NCBI GenBank assembly: GCA_002401455.1
Contig: NVTE01000002.1
Location: forward strand, 110,106 to 144,972
Length of the DNA stretch: 34,867 nt
Origin: Alphaproteobacteria bacterium
GTDB lineage: Bacteria > Pseudomonadota > Alphaproteobacteria > Sphingomonadales > Emcibacteraceae
Direction of reading: 5' to 3'
The notes below the pieces were generated by a model, which did no database searches, had not been told where the DNA came from, and saw nothing but the letters and a program-made list of their open reading frames with translations. Shown one piece after another: positions 8,501-16,957 of the stretch. The translations under genes and the position numbers were made by a program. The stretch's first letter is position 1. Every line of letters begins with the position of its first letter.

Positions 8501-9319
8501 TCAGTCCAGCAGATCGTCAAATTCTGCGGTGCCCTTGCTCAGAGCCGCCATGGCACCCTTCATCACATCGGGCAGCGACAACATGCCCGCATTCCACGCC
8601 GCGATATAATCCAACCCCGCCGCCACCGTATTGTCCCGCGTATGAGTGAGCATTTCCTTACTGCCGACAATAGCCAGGGGTGACTGTCCGGCGATCTGGG
8701 CGGCAATGCTTCTTACATGGGCCATCAACGCTTCATGGTCGGCGGCCATATGGGTGACATAACCGGTTCCCAGGGCTTCTTCTGCCCGATATTTCCGACC
8801 AGTATAGGCCAGTTCCCGCATCAGGCCGTCGGGGATCTGCCGGGGCATGCGCTGCAGGGTACCCAGGTCAGCCACCATGCCAATGTTAATTTCCTGGATG
8901 ATGAAAAAAGCGTCGGCGCTAACATATCGGATATCACAGGCCGAGACCAGATCAACCCCGGCCCCGAAACAGCCGCCCTGAACCGCGGCCAATACCGGCA
9001 CTCGGCAGTTATCAATGGCTTCAAATGGCGCCTGGAGGAATTTGACATGGCGGCGCAGCTTATCCATACCCCGGGCCGGATCGCCATCCTGTGATGGCAT
9101 GATCGATTGCAGATACCCAAGATCGATGCCTGAGGTGAAATGTTTTCCCGTTGAGGCGACAATCACCACCCGCACCTCCGGGTCTTCGCTAATATTCTCA
9201 AAGACTTGGGTAAATTCTGTCCAGAAATCCTCGCCCAGGGCATTGGCTTTTTGCGGATTGCACAGCGTGACTGTGGCAATATGATCAGCAATTTCAAAAG
9301 TAAACGCAGTATAATCCAT
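8501..9319 (-). CDS. Enoyl-CoA hydratase/isomerase (dienoyl-CoA isomerase-like)
   Basis: A 272-residue crotonase-fold enzyme acting on acyl-CoA thioesters in beta-oxidation. The oxyanion-hole segments are HFTSGIDLGYL (60-70) and GGCFGAGVDL (115-124). Three acidic residues, D123, E143 (FIIQEINIG) and D151 (VADLGTLQRMP), have the spacing of 20 and 8 residues seen in mammalian delta3,5-delta2,4-dienoyl-CoA isomerase (D176, E196, D204), which shifts double bonds of unsaturated fatty acids. This makes an isomerase more likely than a hydratase. AAAGGA lies 7 bases before the ATG. It stands alone, with a perfect palindrome a short way upstream that may be its operator. Confidence 0.88.
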   Translation of the reverse strand: MDYTAFTFEIADHIATVTLCNPQKANALGEDFWTEFTQVFENISEDPEVRVVIVASTGKHFTSGIDLGYLQSIMPSQDGDPARGMDKLRRHVKFLQAPFEAIDNCRVPVLAAVQGGCFGAGVDLVSACDIRYVSADAFFIIQEINIGMVADLGTLQRMPRQIPDGLMRELAYTGRKYRAEEALGTGYVTHMAADHEALMAHVRSIAAQIAGQSPLAIVGSKEMLTHTRDNTVAAGLDYIAAWNAGMLSLPDVMKGAMAALSKGTAEFDDLLD

Positions 9320-9340
9320 GGCAGGGTCCTTTGTGGCATC

Positions 9341-9356
9341 TAAAACGATCGTTTTA
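9341..9356. promoter_or_regulatory. 16-bp perfect palindrome, candidate TetR-type operator
   Basis: TAAAACGATCGTTTTA is a perfect inverted repeat beginning 21 bases upstream of the isomerase gene's ATG on the minus strand. Its core, AAAC-N4-GTTT, matches the form recognised by PsrA-type TetR repressors of fatty-acid degradation genes. That role fits the downstream gene but is inferred; no such repressor gene is in the window. Confidence 0.5.
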
Positions 9357-9410
9357 TCTTACGGAAAACACCCCTGCACTACAAGAAGATCATTTCTTTA
9401 ATCCCCACCC

Positions 9411-9728
9411 CTAATCCGCTTTTTGCCGCAGGTGGTAATATTCGCCGTCAAAGCCGCTGAACAGATCGTCGATCAGCGGGTGCTTAATCACCACCGGCTG
9501 GTCATTCACGTCCAGATTTTTTTCAGCCACATAGGTGGTGTGGAAGGCGTTATGGACCAACACCCGGTACCAAGGTTCATTCTTTGGTGGCCGGGACAGC
9601 GCCACCAGGTCATACCATTCGCCCGTCCCCTGATAGGTGGGGTCGGCGTCGTAAATAACCCCGGTATACTCAAAAAGCCGGTGACGAATGATCTGCCCGA
9701 TCTGGAATTTCGCCTGATATCTTTCCAT
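9411..9728 (-). CDS. hspQ: Heat shock protein HspQ
   Basis: A 105-residue protein matching the HspQ/YccV family throughout: FQIGQIIRHRLFEYTGVIYD at the start, EWYDLVALSRPPKNEPWYRV in the middle and HTTYVAEKNLDV after it. In enterobacteria HspQ is a heat-induced specificity factor for Lon protease and was first described as a hemimethylated-DNA binder. It is cytoplasmic. It is the last gene of a leftward set after msrP and msrQ, 69 bases downstream of msrQ. The gap contains TATAAT on the minus strand, so it may also have its own promoter. Typical length, nothing missing. Confidence 0.94.
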   Translation of the reverse strand: MERYQAKFQIGQIIRHRLFEYTGVIYDADPTYQGTGEWYDLVALSRPPKNEPWYRVLVHNAFHTTYVAEKNLDVNDQPVVIKHPLIDDLFSGFDGEYYHLRQKAD

Positions 9729-9761
9729 GTTAAAGCTCCATAACCCTCCTGCCCTCGACTT

Positions 9762-9767
9762 ATTATA
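9762..9767 (-). promoter_or_regulatory. Possible -10 element of an hspQ promoter
   Basis: On the minus strand the msrQ-hspQ gap contains a perfect TATAAT about 35 bases before the hspQ start codon. No convincing -35 element sits 16-18 bases upstream (TTTTTA at best), so this is a weak call. Confidence 0.25.
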
Positions 9768-9797
9768 GCAGACATAGCGCCTGATAAAAATATCTGG

Positions 9798-10415
9798 TTA
9801 CGCGTAGGACTTCCGACCAAGGCGGACTTTGTCATAAATCCGGTAGCCCAGCAAGCCGGCCAGGATCAAGGCATGGATCATCGGTTCAGACAGGTCGGCC
9901 TTGACCATCATCATATTATGGGTCACCGCCAGCAGGGCGATCAGGTAAACCGCCTGATGCAGGATCAGCCATTTCTTGCCCAGCCGCCTGATCCAGCCTT
10001 TAGTTGAGGTAATCGCCAACAGCAGCAGCAAACAGGCCGCGACCATGCCAAAGCTGATCGCCGGCCGCTTGATAATTTCCTTGAGAATCGTCATCCAGTC
10101 AAAATAATAATCCAGCACAATAAAATTCGACAGATGCAGCACCACATAGAAAAAACCATACAGCCCGATCATGCGGCGAAATTTAATCAGCTTGTTCCAG
10201 CCGTTCATTTTGCGCAGCGGCGTTATCGCCAGCCCGACCAGAATGAACCTGACCGCCCAGTCGCCGGTGAAGTGGTGGATATATTTGATCGGGTTGGCTG
10301 ACATCTCGTGATCCTGATAATCATACAGCAGCCAGCCCTGCCACATTAGCCAGCCCGCCGGCAGCAGGGCCAGAAGATGGACCACAGCTTTGAGAAAGGA
10401 CAGCTGCCGGGTCAT
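9798..10415 (-). CDS. msrQ: Heme-binding membrane subunit MsrQ (YedZ)
   Basis: A 205-residue integral membrane protein of the ferric-reductase-like family that passes electrons from the quinone pool or flavin to MsrP. About six hydrophobic segments are visible. Family marks include HHFTGDWAVRFILVGLAITP, MIGLYGFFYVVLHL and WLILHQAVYLIALLAVTHN, which hold the heme-ligand histidines. The gene starts inside the stop codon of msrP (TGATG, one-base overlap), so the two are translationally coupled. Inner membrane. Partner and function follow from the msrP neighbour. Confidence 0.95.
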   Translation of the reverse strand: MTRQLSFLKAVVHLLALLPAGWLMWQGWLLYDYQDHEMSANPIKYIHHFTGDWAVRFILVGLAITPLRKMNGWNKLIKFRRMIGLYGFFYVVLHLSNFIVLDYYFDWMTILKEIIKRPAISFGMVAACLLLLLAITSTKGWIRRLGKKWLILHQAVYLIALLAVTHNMMMVKADLSEPMIHALILAGLLGYRIYDKVRLGRKSYA

Positions 10416-11389
10416 CAGAAATTCTTCCTCAGATTCATGCCACTATACAGATGGGCCACTTCGTCTGCATAGCCATTGAACATCAGAGTCTTGCGCCGGC
10501 GGAATTCGCCGATGCGCCGCTCATTGGCCTGGGTCCAGCGCGGGTGGTCGACCTCTGGATTGACATTGGCGTAAAATCCATATTCTTTAGCAGCAAGGAC
10601 ACGCCAACTGTTGCGAGGCCTGTGCTCGACAAATTTGATCCGGACAATGGACTTGATCCCCTTGAAGCCATATTTCCACGGCACCACCAGACGCATAGGT
10701 GCGCCATTCTGGTTGGGCAGATCCCGGCCATAGAGACCGACCGCCATCAGGGTCAGCGGGTTCATCGCCTCATCCAGGCGCAGGCCCTCGGTATAGGGCC
10801 AGGGAATGACCCGGCGCCGCTGGCCCGGCATCTGTTTTCTGTCCTTCAGGGTTTCAAACAGGATATATTTTGCCTTCGAGGTCGGCCCGAGCTTTTTAAT
10901 GATTTCGGCCAGCGGAATGCCGACCCAGGGAATGACCATCGACCAGGCCTCGACACAGCGCATGCGGTAGATGCGTTCCTGAAGGGCATGGGGCCGGATT
11001 AGATCATCCAGGTCATAATCGCCGGGGTTTTCCACATGGCCATCGACCCGGACCGTCCACGGCCGAGGCTGCAGGCTGTGAGCATTGCGCGCCGGGTCTT
11101 CCTTGCCCGTGCCAAATTCATAAAAATTATTGTAGGTCGTGATCGCCTTGAAAGACGTCGGCCGTTCATCGGTATCGAACGTTCCAGCGCGGATGATATT
11201 TTCCAGGGCTTTGGTCTCTGACCCAGCCTCCGCCCTCCCCTCTGGACTCTGCAGTCCGAAGGCTGCCACCGCCATGCCAGCCCCGATACGGGCGCTATCT
11301 TGCAGGAAAGATCTGCGGCCCTGGTAGATATTTTCCGGGGTGATCTCATGGCTTTTCACCTCGGATATTTTTGGAAACTTCAATAACAT
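10415..11389 (-). CDS. msrP: Periplasmic methionine-sulfoxide reductase, catalytic subunit MsrP (YedY)
   Basis: A 324-residue molybdopterin enzyme that repairs oxidised methionines in periplasmic proteins, for instance after hypochlorite stress. It begins with a Tat signal peptide: twin arginines 25-26 in [21 protein letters not shown]. The molybdenum-ligand Cys145 lies in [15 protein letters not shown], and the downstream [19 protein letters not shown] block is typical of sulfite-oxidase-fold proteins. Export is expected through Tat after cofactor insertion. A GGTGA motif precedes the ATG. It heads the leftward msrP-msrQ-hspQ group; the upstream 164 bases separate it from the divergent ABC-F gene. 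Confidence 0.96.
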   Translation of the reverse strand: MLLKFPKISEVKSHEITPENIYQGRRSFLQDSARIGAGMAVAAFGLQSPEGRAEAGSETKALENIIRAGTFDTDERPTSFKAITTYNNFYEFGTGKEDPARNAHSLQPRPWTVRVDGHVENPGDYDLDDLIRPHALQERIYRMRCVEAWSMVIPWVGIPLAEIIKKLGPTSKAKYILFETLKDRKQMPGQRRRVIPWPYTEGLRLDEAMNPLTLMAVGLYGRDLPNQNGAPMRLVVPWKYGFKGIKSIVRIKFVEHRPRNSWRVLAAKEYGFYANVNPEVDHPRWTQANERRIGEFRRRKTLMFNGYADEVAHLYSGMNLRKNF

Positions 11390-11553
11390 TGTCTTTTCAC
11401 CCTGATAATTACCCGCCCCTTTTCTCCGTTATAAAAGATCAGCCGCAGAAAATCCACAATCAGGACTTCACGTTTTTGCGAGAATGAGCTATCACTCCCC
11501 CCATACATCTAAGTGACGTTATTTTTTCAGTATTATTTATTAGGAGAACCCCC

Positions 11554-13356
11554 GTGGCCCCGCCTCTTTTGACCATTACCGATATGGCCCTGCGCTTTGG
11601 CACAACGCCCCTGTTTGACAGTATGGAGCTGTCCATTGGCGAACGCGACCGCATCAGCCTGGTCGGCCGCAACGGCTCGGGTAAATCAACCCTGATGAAA
11701 GTGATCTCAGGCACGGTTGAGGCCGACCGGGGCGAACGCTTCCTGCAGCCCGGCTGCCATGTGACCTATCTGGACCAGGAACCGGACCTGAGCGGCTATG
11801 CCACCCTCTATGACTATATCGCCAGTGGCCTGACCCTGGCGGCCGAGGACGAAACCTACCGGGTGGATATCATCCTGGAAGAAATCAACCTCAGCCCGAC
11901 GATGGACCCGATGACCCTGTCCGGCGGTGAGGCCCGACGCGCGGCCCTGGCCCGGGCCCTGATCAGTGACGCCGATATCCTGCTGCTGGACGAACCGACC
12001 AACCATCTGGACATTGCCACCATCGAATGGCTGGAAGACAGCCTGAAGATGTACCGGGGCGGCCTGGTGATCATCAGCCATGACCGGACCTTCCTCAATA
12101 ATGTCACCAACACCACCTTCTGGCTCGACCGGGGCCAGGTGCGGCGTCTGGACAAGGGCTTTGCCCATTTCGAGGAATGGTCAGCGACCATCATCGAGCA
12201 GGAAAGCGTCGAGCGGGCCAAGCTCGACAAGCTGATCGACAAGGAGACCGACTGGTCCCATAAGGGCATCACCGCCCGGCGGAAAAGAAACATGGGCCGC
12301 ATGAGGTCCCTGTGGGCACTGCGGGAGAAACGCTCGGAACAGATCCGGGTCACCGGCCAGGTCAAGCTCGGCGTTGACAGCGGCAAGACCGCCGGTAAAA
12401 AAGTCATCGAAGCCCATAAAATTTCCAAATCCTTTGGCGATCAGGTTATTTTCGATGATTTCTCGCTGCGGGTAATGCGCGGCGACCGCATCGGCATCAT
12501 CGGCCCCAACGGCGTCGGCAAGACCACCCTGCTGAAAATCCTGACCAAGCATCTGGAGCCGGACAGCGGCACCGTCAAGCATGGTACCAATCTGGATATT
12601 ACCTATCTTGACCAGAAACGGGACCTGCTCAACGAGGAACAGACCCTGTGGGATTTCCTCAGCGATGGCGGCGACCACCTCATGGTTCGCGGCCATTCCA
12701 AGCATATTGTCGCCTACCTGAAAGACTTCCTGTTTGACGCCGGTCAGGCCCGAAGCCCGATCAAGTCCCTGTCCGGGGGCGAGAAAAACCGTCTGGTGCT
12801 GGCCAAGACCCTGGCCCTGCCCACCAACTTCCTGATCCTCGACGAACCGACCAATGACCTTGATATGGACACGCTCGACCTGTTGCAGGATATGCTAGGT
12901 GAGTATGACGGCACCCTGATCCTGGTCAGCCATGACCGGGACTTCCTCGACCGCATTGTCTCCTCCTCCCTGGTGCTGGAAGGCGACGGCACGGTCACCG
13001 AATATCCCGGCGGCTATGCCGACTATATCCGTCAGCGGGCGGGCCGCAAGGCCGAAGCCGCGGCTCTGGTCGCCGCAAAAAAGGCCCCGAAGCCCGGCGA
13101 AGCCCCGAAACAGCGCGGCGCCAAGCTCAGCTATAAACATCAGCGCGCCCTGGAAAATCTGCCCAAGGAAATCTCGACCCTGGAACAGGATATTGTCCGC
13201 TATCAGGCTAAGCTCGGTGCGGCTGATTTCTATACAAAGGACCCGGAAGGCTTCCGCAAGACCAACACCACCATGGAACAGGCCATCGCCGACCTCGCCG
13301 CCAAAGAGGAAGAATGGCTCGAGATTGAAATGATGCGTGAAGAGCTGAACGGGTAA
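11554..13356 (+). CDS. uup: ABC-F family ATPase (Uup-like)
   Basis: A 600-residue soluble protein with two ABC ATPase domains and no membrane segment. Domain 1 has Walker A GRNGSGKST and signature LSGGEARRAALARAL; domain 2 has GPNGVGKTT and LSGGEKNRLVLAKTL; both have DEPTNHLD/DEPTNDLD Walker B ends. The inter-domain linker and a C-terminal charged coiled-coil tail (about 515-600, including LSYKHQRALENLPKEI) match Uup rather than EttA. ABC-F proteins act on ribosomes; Uup is tied to ribosome function and to suppression of transposon excision. The start is GTG with AGGAG about 8 bases upstream. Transcribed alone, divergent from msrP. Confidence 0.94.
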   Translation: MAPPLLTITDMALRFGTTPLFDSMELSIGERDRISLVGRNGSGKSTLMKVISGTVEADRGERFLQPGCHVTYLDQEPDLSGYATLYDYIASGLTLAAEDETYRVDIILEEINLSPTMDPMTLSGGEARRAALARALISDADILLLDEPTNHLDIATIEWLEDSLKMYRGGLVIISHDRTFLNNVTNTTFWLDRGQVRRLDKGFAHFEEWSATIIEQESVERAKLDKLIDKETDWSHKGITARRKRNMGRMRSLWALREKRSEQIRVTGQVKLGVDSGKTAGKKVIEAHKISKSFGDQVIFDDFSLRVMRGDRIGIIGPNGVGKTTLLKILTKHLEPDSGTVKHGTNLDITYLDQKRDLLNEEQTLWDFLSDGGDHLMVRGHSKHIVAYLKDFLFDAGQARSPIKSLSGGEKNRLVLAKTLALPTNFLILDEPTNDLDMDTLDLLQDMLGEYDGTLILVSHDRDFLDRIVSSSLVLEGDGTVTEYPGGYADYIRQRAGRKAEAAALVAAKKAPKPGEAPKQRGAKLSYKHQRALENLPKEISTLEQDIVRYQAKLGAADFYTKDPEGFRKTNTTMEQAIADLAAKEEEWLEIEMMREELNG

Positions 13357-13399
13357 GGTTAAGAGCCCGGAATGGCGACTAAGTTAATAATAAGCCGTT

Positions 13400-13421
13400 G
13401 CCCGTCCTGAAATGACTGGGC
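13400..13421 (+). terminator. Probable weak terminator after the ABC-F gene
   Basis: GCCCGTC pairs with GACTGGGC with one bulged T around a seven-base loop, followed by TTTTGCCATTTT. It begins 43 bases after the ABC-F stop. The stem is short and the U run is broken, so confidence is modest. Confidence 0.4.
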
Positions 13422-13461
13422 TTTTGCCATTTTCTGAATTTATCCTGAGCCGAAATAATTA

Positions 13462-14322
13462 TCACTGGTGATAGCGCAGCAGGGGATCGTCTTCACCGTC
13501 CTTGCTGACCACGGACAGGGCATCAATGAATAAGGAAAACAGTTCAGAATGGGACGTGATGTCCAGCTTCTTATAGATATGCTTGCGGTGGACCTTGATG
13601 GTCGACGGGGCAATATCAAGCTTCAGGGCCGTCGCCTTGATGCTATAGCCCCGGAGCAGGAACTGGGTAATCTCGACTTCCCGGTCCGTTAACAGCGAAC
13701 GGCCAAAATTTTCCATGGCCTTGCAGAGGGCACCATGGAGGTCCTGCTCGCGGTTTTCTTCCTCAGCTGGCAACGGATTCTGATCTGCCCAATGGCATTT
13801 CATGACGTTACTGATCAGTGGCTTGATGATATCGAGCTGAGAAATCTTACTGGTGGAAAAAACTGAATTATCCATATTCCGGGACAGGGATATGGCGGCA
13901 ACTGCCTCACCTTCTAGCGGGATCAGATAGTTGACTTCATCCTTTAGACCGGACTGCTTGTACCAGCTGGCATAATATTCACTGTCAAAAAAGCTGTTTT
14001 CACAAATATCCTGCAAATGAAACAGGGTTACATCAGAACAGGAGAACGCCATCTGGTAAAAAGGGTCCAGCAGGTAAAATCCCTGTAAATATTCATCGAA
14101 GTTATTCTTGCGGCAGCTATGATCAATATCGGCATATAATAAAACCGGGCGTTTATTGGGGAAATAAACCATGACCAGAATACTGTCTGCCCGAGACAAA
14201 TACTGCAGTGCCAGAGCCAGCTTCTCCGGCATTGCCGCCCTGCCCTTCTGGCTGCCCGCCTGATCATAGAGCTCAGCGAGATAACGGTACCATTCAGGGG
14301 TCTGAATTGTCGGGCTATGCAT
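13462..14322 (-). CDS. LuxR-type helix-turn-helix regulator
   Basis: The C-terminal ~65 residues are a LuxR/FixJ-type DNA-binding domain: LTDREVEITQFLLRGYSIKA followed by IAPSTIKVHRKHIYKKLDI. The N-terminal ~200 residues have no receiver-domain aspartate pattern and I do not recognise an autoinducer-binding signature, although the WYKQSGLKDEVNYLIPLEG region has the look of a PAS/GAF-like sensory fold. The frame can be extended to a TTG at 14358; I prefer the ATG at 14322 because it is the first ATG, though neither has a good ribosome binding site. It is the last gene of the leftward run after the glycerate kinase gene (about 100 bases away), so it could regulate the type I secretion genes. 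Ligand unknown. Confidence 0.85.
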   Translation of the reverse strand: MHSPTIQTPEWYRYLAELYDQAGSQKGRAAMPEKLALALQYLSRADSILVMVYFPNKRPVLLYADIDHSCRKNNFDEYLQGFYLLDPFYQMAFSCSDVTLFHLQDICENSFFDSEYYASWYKQSGLKDEVNYLIPLEGEAVAAISLSRNMDNSVFSTSKISQLDIIKPLISNVMKCHWADQNPLPAEEENREQDLHGALCKAMENFGRSLLTDREVEITQFLLRGYSIKATALKLDIAPSTIKVHRKHIYKKLDITSHSELFSLFIDALSVVSKDGEDDPLLRYHQ

Positions 14323-14424
14323 AGAGGATGGTCCGGATGTTTTTTGTAGAGGAGCCAATTATATTTCAAGAAATGTTATACACCTATTGAAAAGAACTTG
14401 TCACTTTTACTTAAGCTCTACCCC

Positions 14425-15672
14425 CTATTTCATTGGGTGGATCAGAATCGCTCTGAAATCATTGACATTGGTCAGGGTCGGTCCAGTGAGGATCAGGTCG
14501 CCCAGTCTTTCAAAGAAACCATAGGAGTCATGACCTTCAAGACAGGCCTCAGCCTCCAACCCCAGAGCACGGGCCCGGTCAAGCGTGGTCGGGGTGATCA
14601 CCGCCCCCGCATTGTCTTCAGTGCCGTCAATCCCGTCCGTATCACAGGCAATGGCATAGATATCCGCTGCGCCGTCCAGGGCAAGGGCCAGGGCGAGCAG
14701 ATATTGACAATTTCGGCCCCCGCGCCCCGCAACGCCCCCGGCGAGGGTCACCGTGGTCTCACCGCCGGACAGAAGCAACGACGGTTGCCCCGTTTCCGCC
14801 ATTCTTAGGGCCATTTTTGCCTGATCCCGGGCGACATCTACCGCCTCCCCTTCCACAGCGCCCCCAAGGGAGGTGACCTGATAGCCATGAGCTTTGCCAA
14901 GCATAACCGCCGCCTTTAGGGCCTGGTCGGCCGTGGCAATGACGGTGGTCTGACAGCGGCTGGAATCTACACCTGTATTTTGCCCTCGCGATAGGACTGC
15001 GGAAATGTTATATTTTGTCAGAACCTTTAGGCCATCCTCCACAGAAATCCCGCCGATCACTGTCGGACCAGAGGCCACATAGGCGGCATCATCGCCCGGC
15101 ACATCTGAGATCACCAGACTGATAACCTCGGCCGGCAGGGCGGCCCGGGCCAATCGCCCGCCCTTGATTCGCGACAGAGAGGACCGGACGTTGTTAATTT
15201 CTGTGATGGTTGCCCCGGACTTAAGCAGCTTTCGGGTAATGTCCTGCTTCTGTGCCAGACTGATCCCCTGAGCCGGCAGCACCAGAAGCGCCGACCCGCC
15301 GCCAGATATCAACGCCAGCAATTGATCGTCCACGCCCAAGCCCTCAACCATGCTTAGCGCCAGTTGCGCCGCCTTCATGCCCTCCTCATCGGGTACTGGG
15401 TGACGGGCCTCCATAACCTCTATGCCTTCTGAAAAGGCACAATCTTTACCCCCATGGCCATAGGGCATGATCACCAGGCCCCGGACAATATCCGGCCTAT
15501 GTGCCAACGCCACATGGGCCATGGCGGCCGCCGCTTTGCCGACCGCGATCATCACAGTCCGGCCTTTGGGTGCGGGCGGCAAATGTTGAGGAAGTGTTTT
15601 TGTTGCGGAAACAGCAGCCACCGCTGTTTCAAATAGGTGCGTTAAAATGTCACGGTTTCTCTGCTCGGTCAT
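14425..15672 (-). CDS. Glycerate 2-kinase (MOFRL family)
   Basis: A 415-residue enzyme of the DUF4147/MOFRL type that phosphorylates D-glycerate to 2-phosphoglycerate; older annotations call it hydroxypyruvate reductase TtuD. Visible blocks are MIAVGKAAAAMA (41-52), ALISGGGSALLVLP, LVISDVPGDDAAYVASGPT, LLLSGGETTVTLAGG and the C-terminal CDTDGIDGTEDNAGAVI. Cytoplasmic, linking glyoxylate/serine metabolism to glycolysis. It starts 19 bases after the HlyD-type gene on the same strand, so it may be read from the secretion operon even though no functional link is obvious. Length and motifs are normal. Confidence 0.93.
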   Translation of the reverse strand: MTEQRNRDILTHLFETAVAAVSATKTLPQHLPPAPKGRTVMIAVGKAAAAMAHVALAHRPDIVRGLVIMPYGHGGKDCAFSEGIEVMEARHPVPDEEGMKAAQLALSMVEGLGVDDQLLALISGGGSALLVLPAQGISLAQKQDITRKLLKSGATITEINNVRSSLSRIKGGRLARAALPAEVISLVISDVPGDDAAYVASGPTVIGGISVEDGLKVLTKYNISAVLSRGQNTGVDSSRCQTTVIATADQALKAAVMLGKAHGYQVTSLGGAVEGEAVDVARDQAKMALRMAETGQPSLLLSGGETTVTLAGGVAGRGGRNCQYLLALALALDGAADIYAIACDTDGIDGTEDNAGAVITPTTLDRARALGLEAEACLEGHDSYGFFERLGDLILTGPTLTNVNDFRAILIHPMK

Positions 15673-15691
15673 GACATCAGGTTACAGGCTA

Positions 15692-16957
15692 TCATCGCTC
15701 GCGGAAAGCATTGTCTTTCAGTTTCAACACCGGATTCATCAGATAGCGCATGATGGTTTTTTTGCCATTCAGGATATCAACTTCCGCCACCATGCCCGGC
15801 AGAATCGGCAGTTCCCCGCCATCCGAGACCAGATTATTTTTCGTGGTCCTGATCCTGATAATGTAGACGCTCATTTTCTGCTCATTCATGATCGCATCGG
15901 CCGAGATATTCTCAACATAGGCATCCAGGGAGCCATAACGGGAATAATCATAGGCCGTCAGCTTGACCCGCGCCAGTTGACCGGGGCGGAGGAAAGCAAT
16001 ATCAGACGGCTGGATCTCGGCTTCAATCAGCAGGGTATCATCCAGCGGCACCAGCTCCACGATCGCCATGCCCGGCTTAATCACCCCGCCAATGGTCGTG
16101 ACCAGCACCCGGTTAATGATGCCGTCCGTCGAGGCAATGACATCGGTGCGGCTGACCTTATCAGACAGGGCCGGCAGGGCATCAAGCAGCTTGTTGGCCT
16201 TGTTACGGGCTTCATTCAACTGGGTCAGGGCTGTGGAGCGGAATTTCTGCCGGGCGGCCTCGACCTGCAGATTAATCTCTTCGACCGATTTCTGGGCCTT
16301 GGTAATATTGAGCACGGCAATCTGGTGATCGCCTGTGGCCTGGGTCAGGCGTTGCTTGGCCCGCATCAATTCCAGTCGCGGTTCAATGCCCTTTTCGACC
16401 AGAGGTTTGATCATGTCCACTTCTTCCCGGGCCACCTGCTCACCTGATTTGGCACTAACCAGACTGATCTCGGCACTGATGGTTTCCTGCTCAGCCTTCT
16501 TGAGCCGTGCCTTCAGGCTGTTGAGGGAGGCGTTAAATTCAGCCCGACGGGCCTGGAAGAGATTGCGCTCATTCTGCACCAGGTTTTGATTGGCGTCGAC
16601 AAATTCCGGCTCAAACTCCAACTCCCCAAACTGGCTTTCCGCTTTCAGTCGGACCAGGGTCGACTTCAGCATCAGATATTCTTCTTCATTGCGGTTAAAG
16701 TCCGCATCAAACTGAGTCCGGTCCAATTTAACCAGAACATCGCCAGCCTTGACCGTATCGCCCTGGCGGACCAGAATTTCTTTAACGATACCGCCTTCAA
16801 GGTTCTGAATGATCTGAATTTGTTTGCTGGGCACCACCCGGCCGGTAGCCCGGGTCACTTCGTCAAGTTCTGCGATCGACGCCCAGATTATAAAGGTGAT
16901 AAAAAAGCCAAATATGCTGAGTAAAAGAATATTGGCCGCCAATTTTGGTTTTATCAT
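15692..16957 (-). CDS. Type I secretion periplasmic adaptor (HlyD family)
   Basis: A 421-residue membrane fusion protein that joins the ABC exporter to TolC. There is one N-terminal membrane helix (ANILLLSIFGFFITFIIWAS, about 8-27), then a split lipoyl domain (IQIIQNLEGGIVKEILVRQG and GDVLVKLDRTQFDAD), a long coiled-coil hairpin (about 85-245), and the HlyD beta-barrel ending in ILPGMVAEVDILNGKKT. The last block is the classical HlyD C-terminal signature. Its ATG overlaps the stop of the ABC gene (ATGA), so the two are translationally coupled. It works with the ABC and TolC proteins encoded immediately upstream. Confidence 0.96.
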   Translation of the reverse strand: MIKPKLAANILLLSIFGFFITFIIWASIAELDEVTRATGRVVPSKQIQIIQNLEGGIVKEILVRQGDTVKAGDVLVKLDRTQFDADFNRNEEEYLMLKSTLVRLKAESQFGELEFEPEFVDANQNLVQNERNLFQARRAEFNASLNSLKARLKKAEQETISAEISLVSAKSGEQVAREEVDMIKPLVEKGIEPRLELMRAKQRLTQATGDHQIAVLNITKAQKSVEEINLQVEAARQKFRSTALTQLNEARNKANKLLDALPALSDKVSRTDVIASTDGIINRVLVTTIGGVIKPGMAIVELVPLDDTLLIEAEIQPSDIAFLRPGQLARVKLTAYDYSRYGSLDAYVENISADAIMNEQKMSVYIIRIRTTKNNLVSDGGELPILPGMVAEVDILNGKKTIMRYLMNPVLKLKDNAFRER

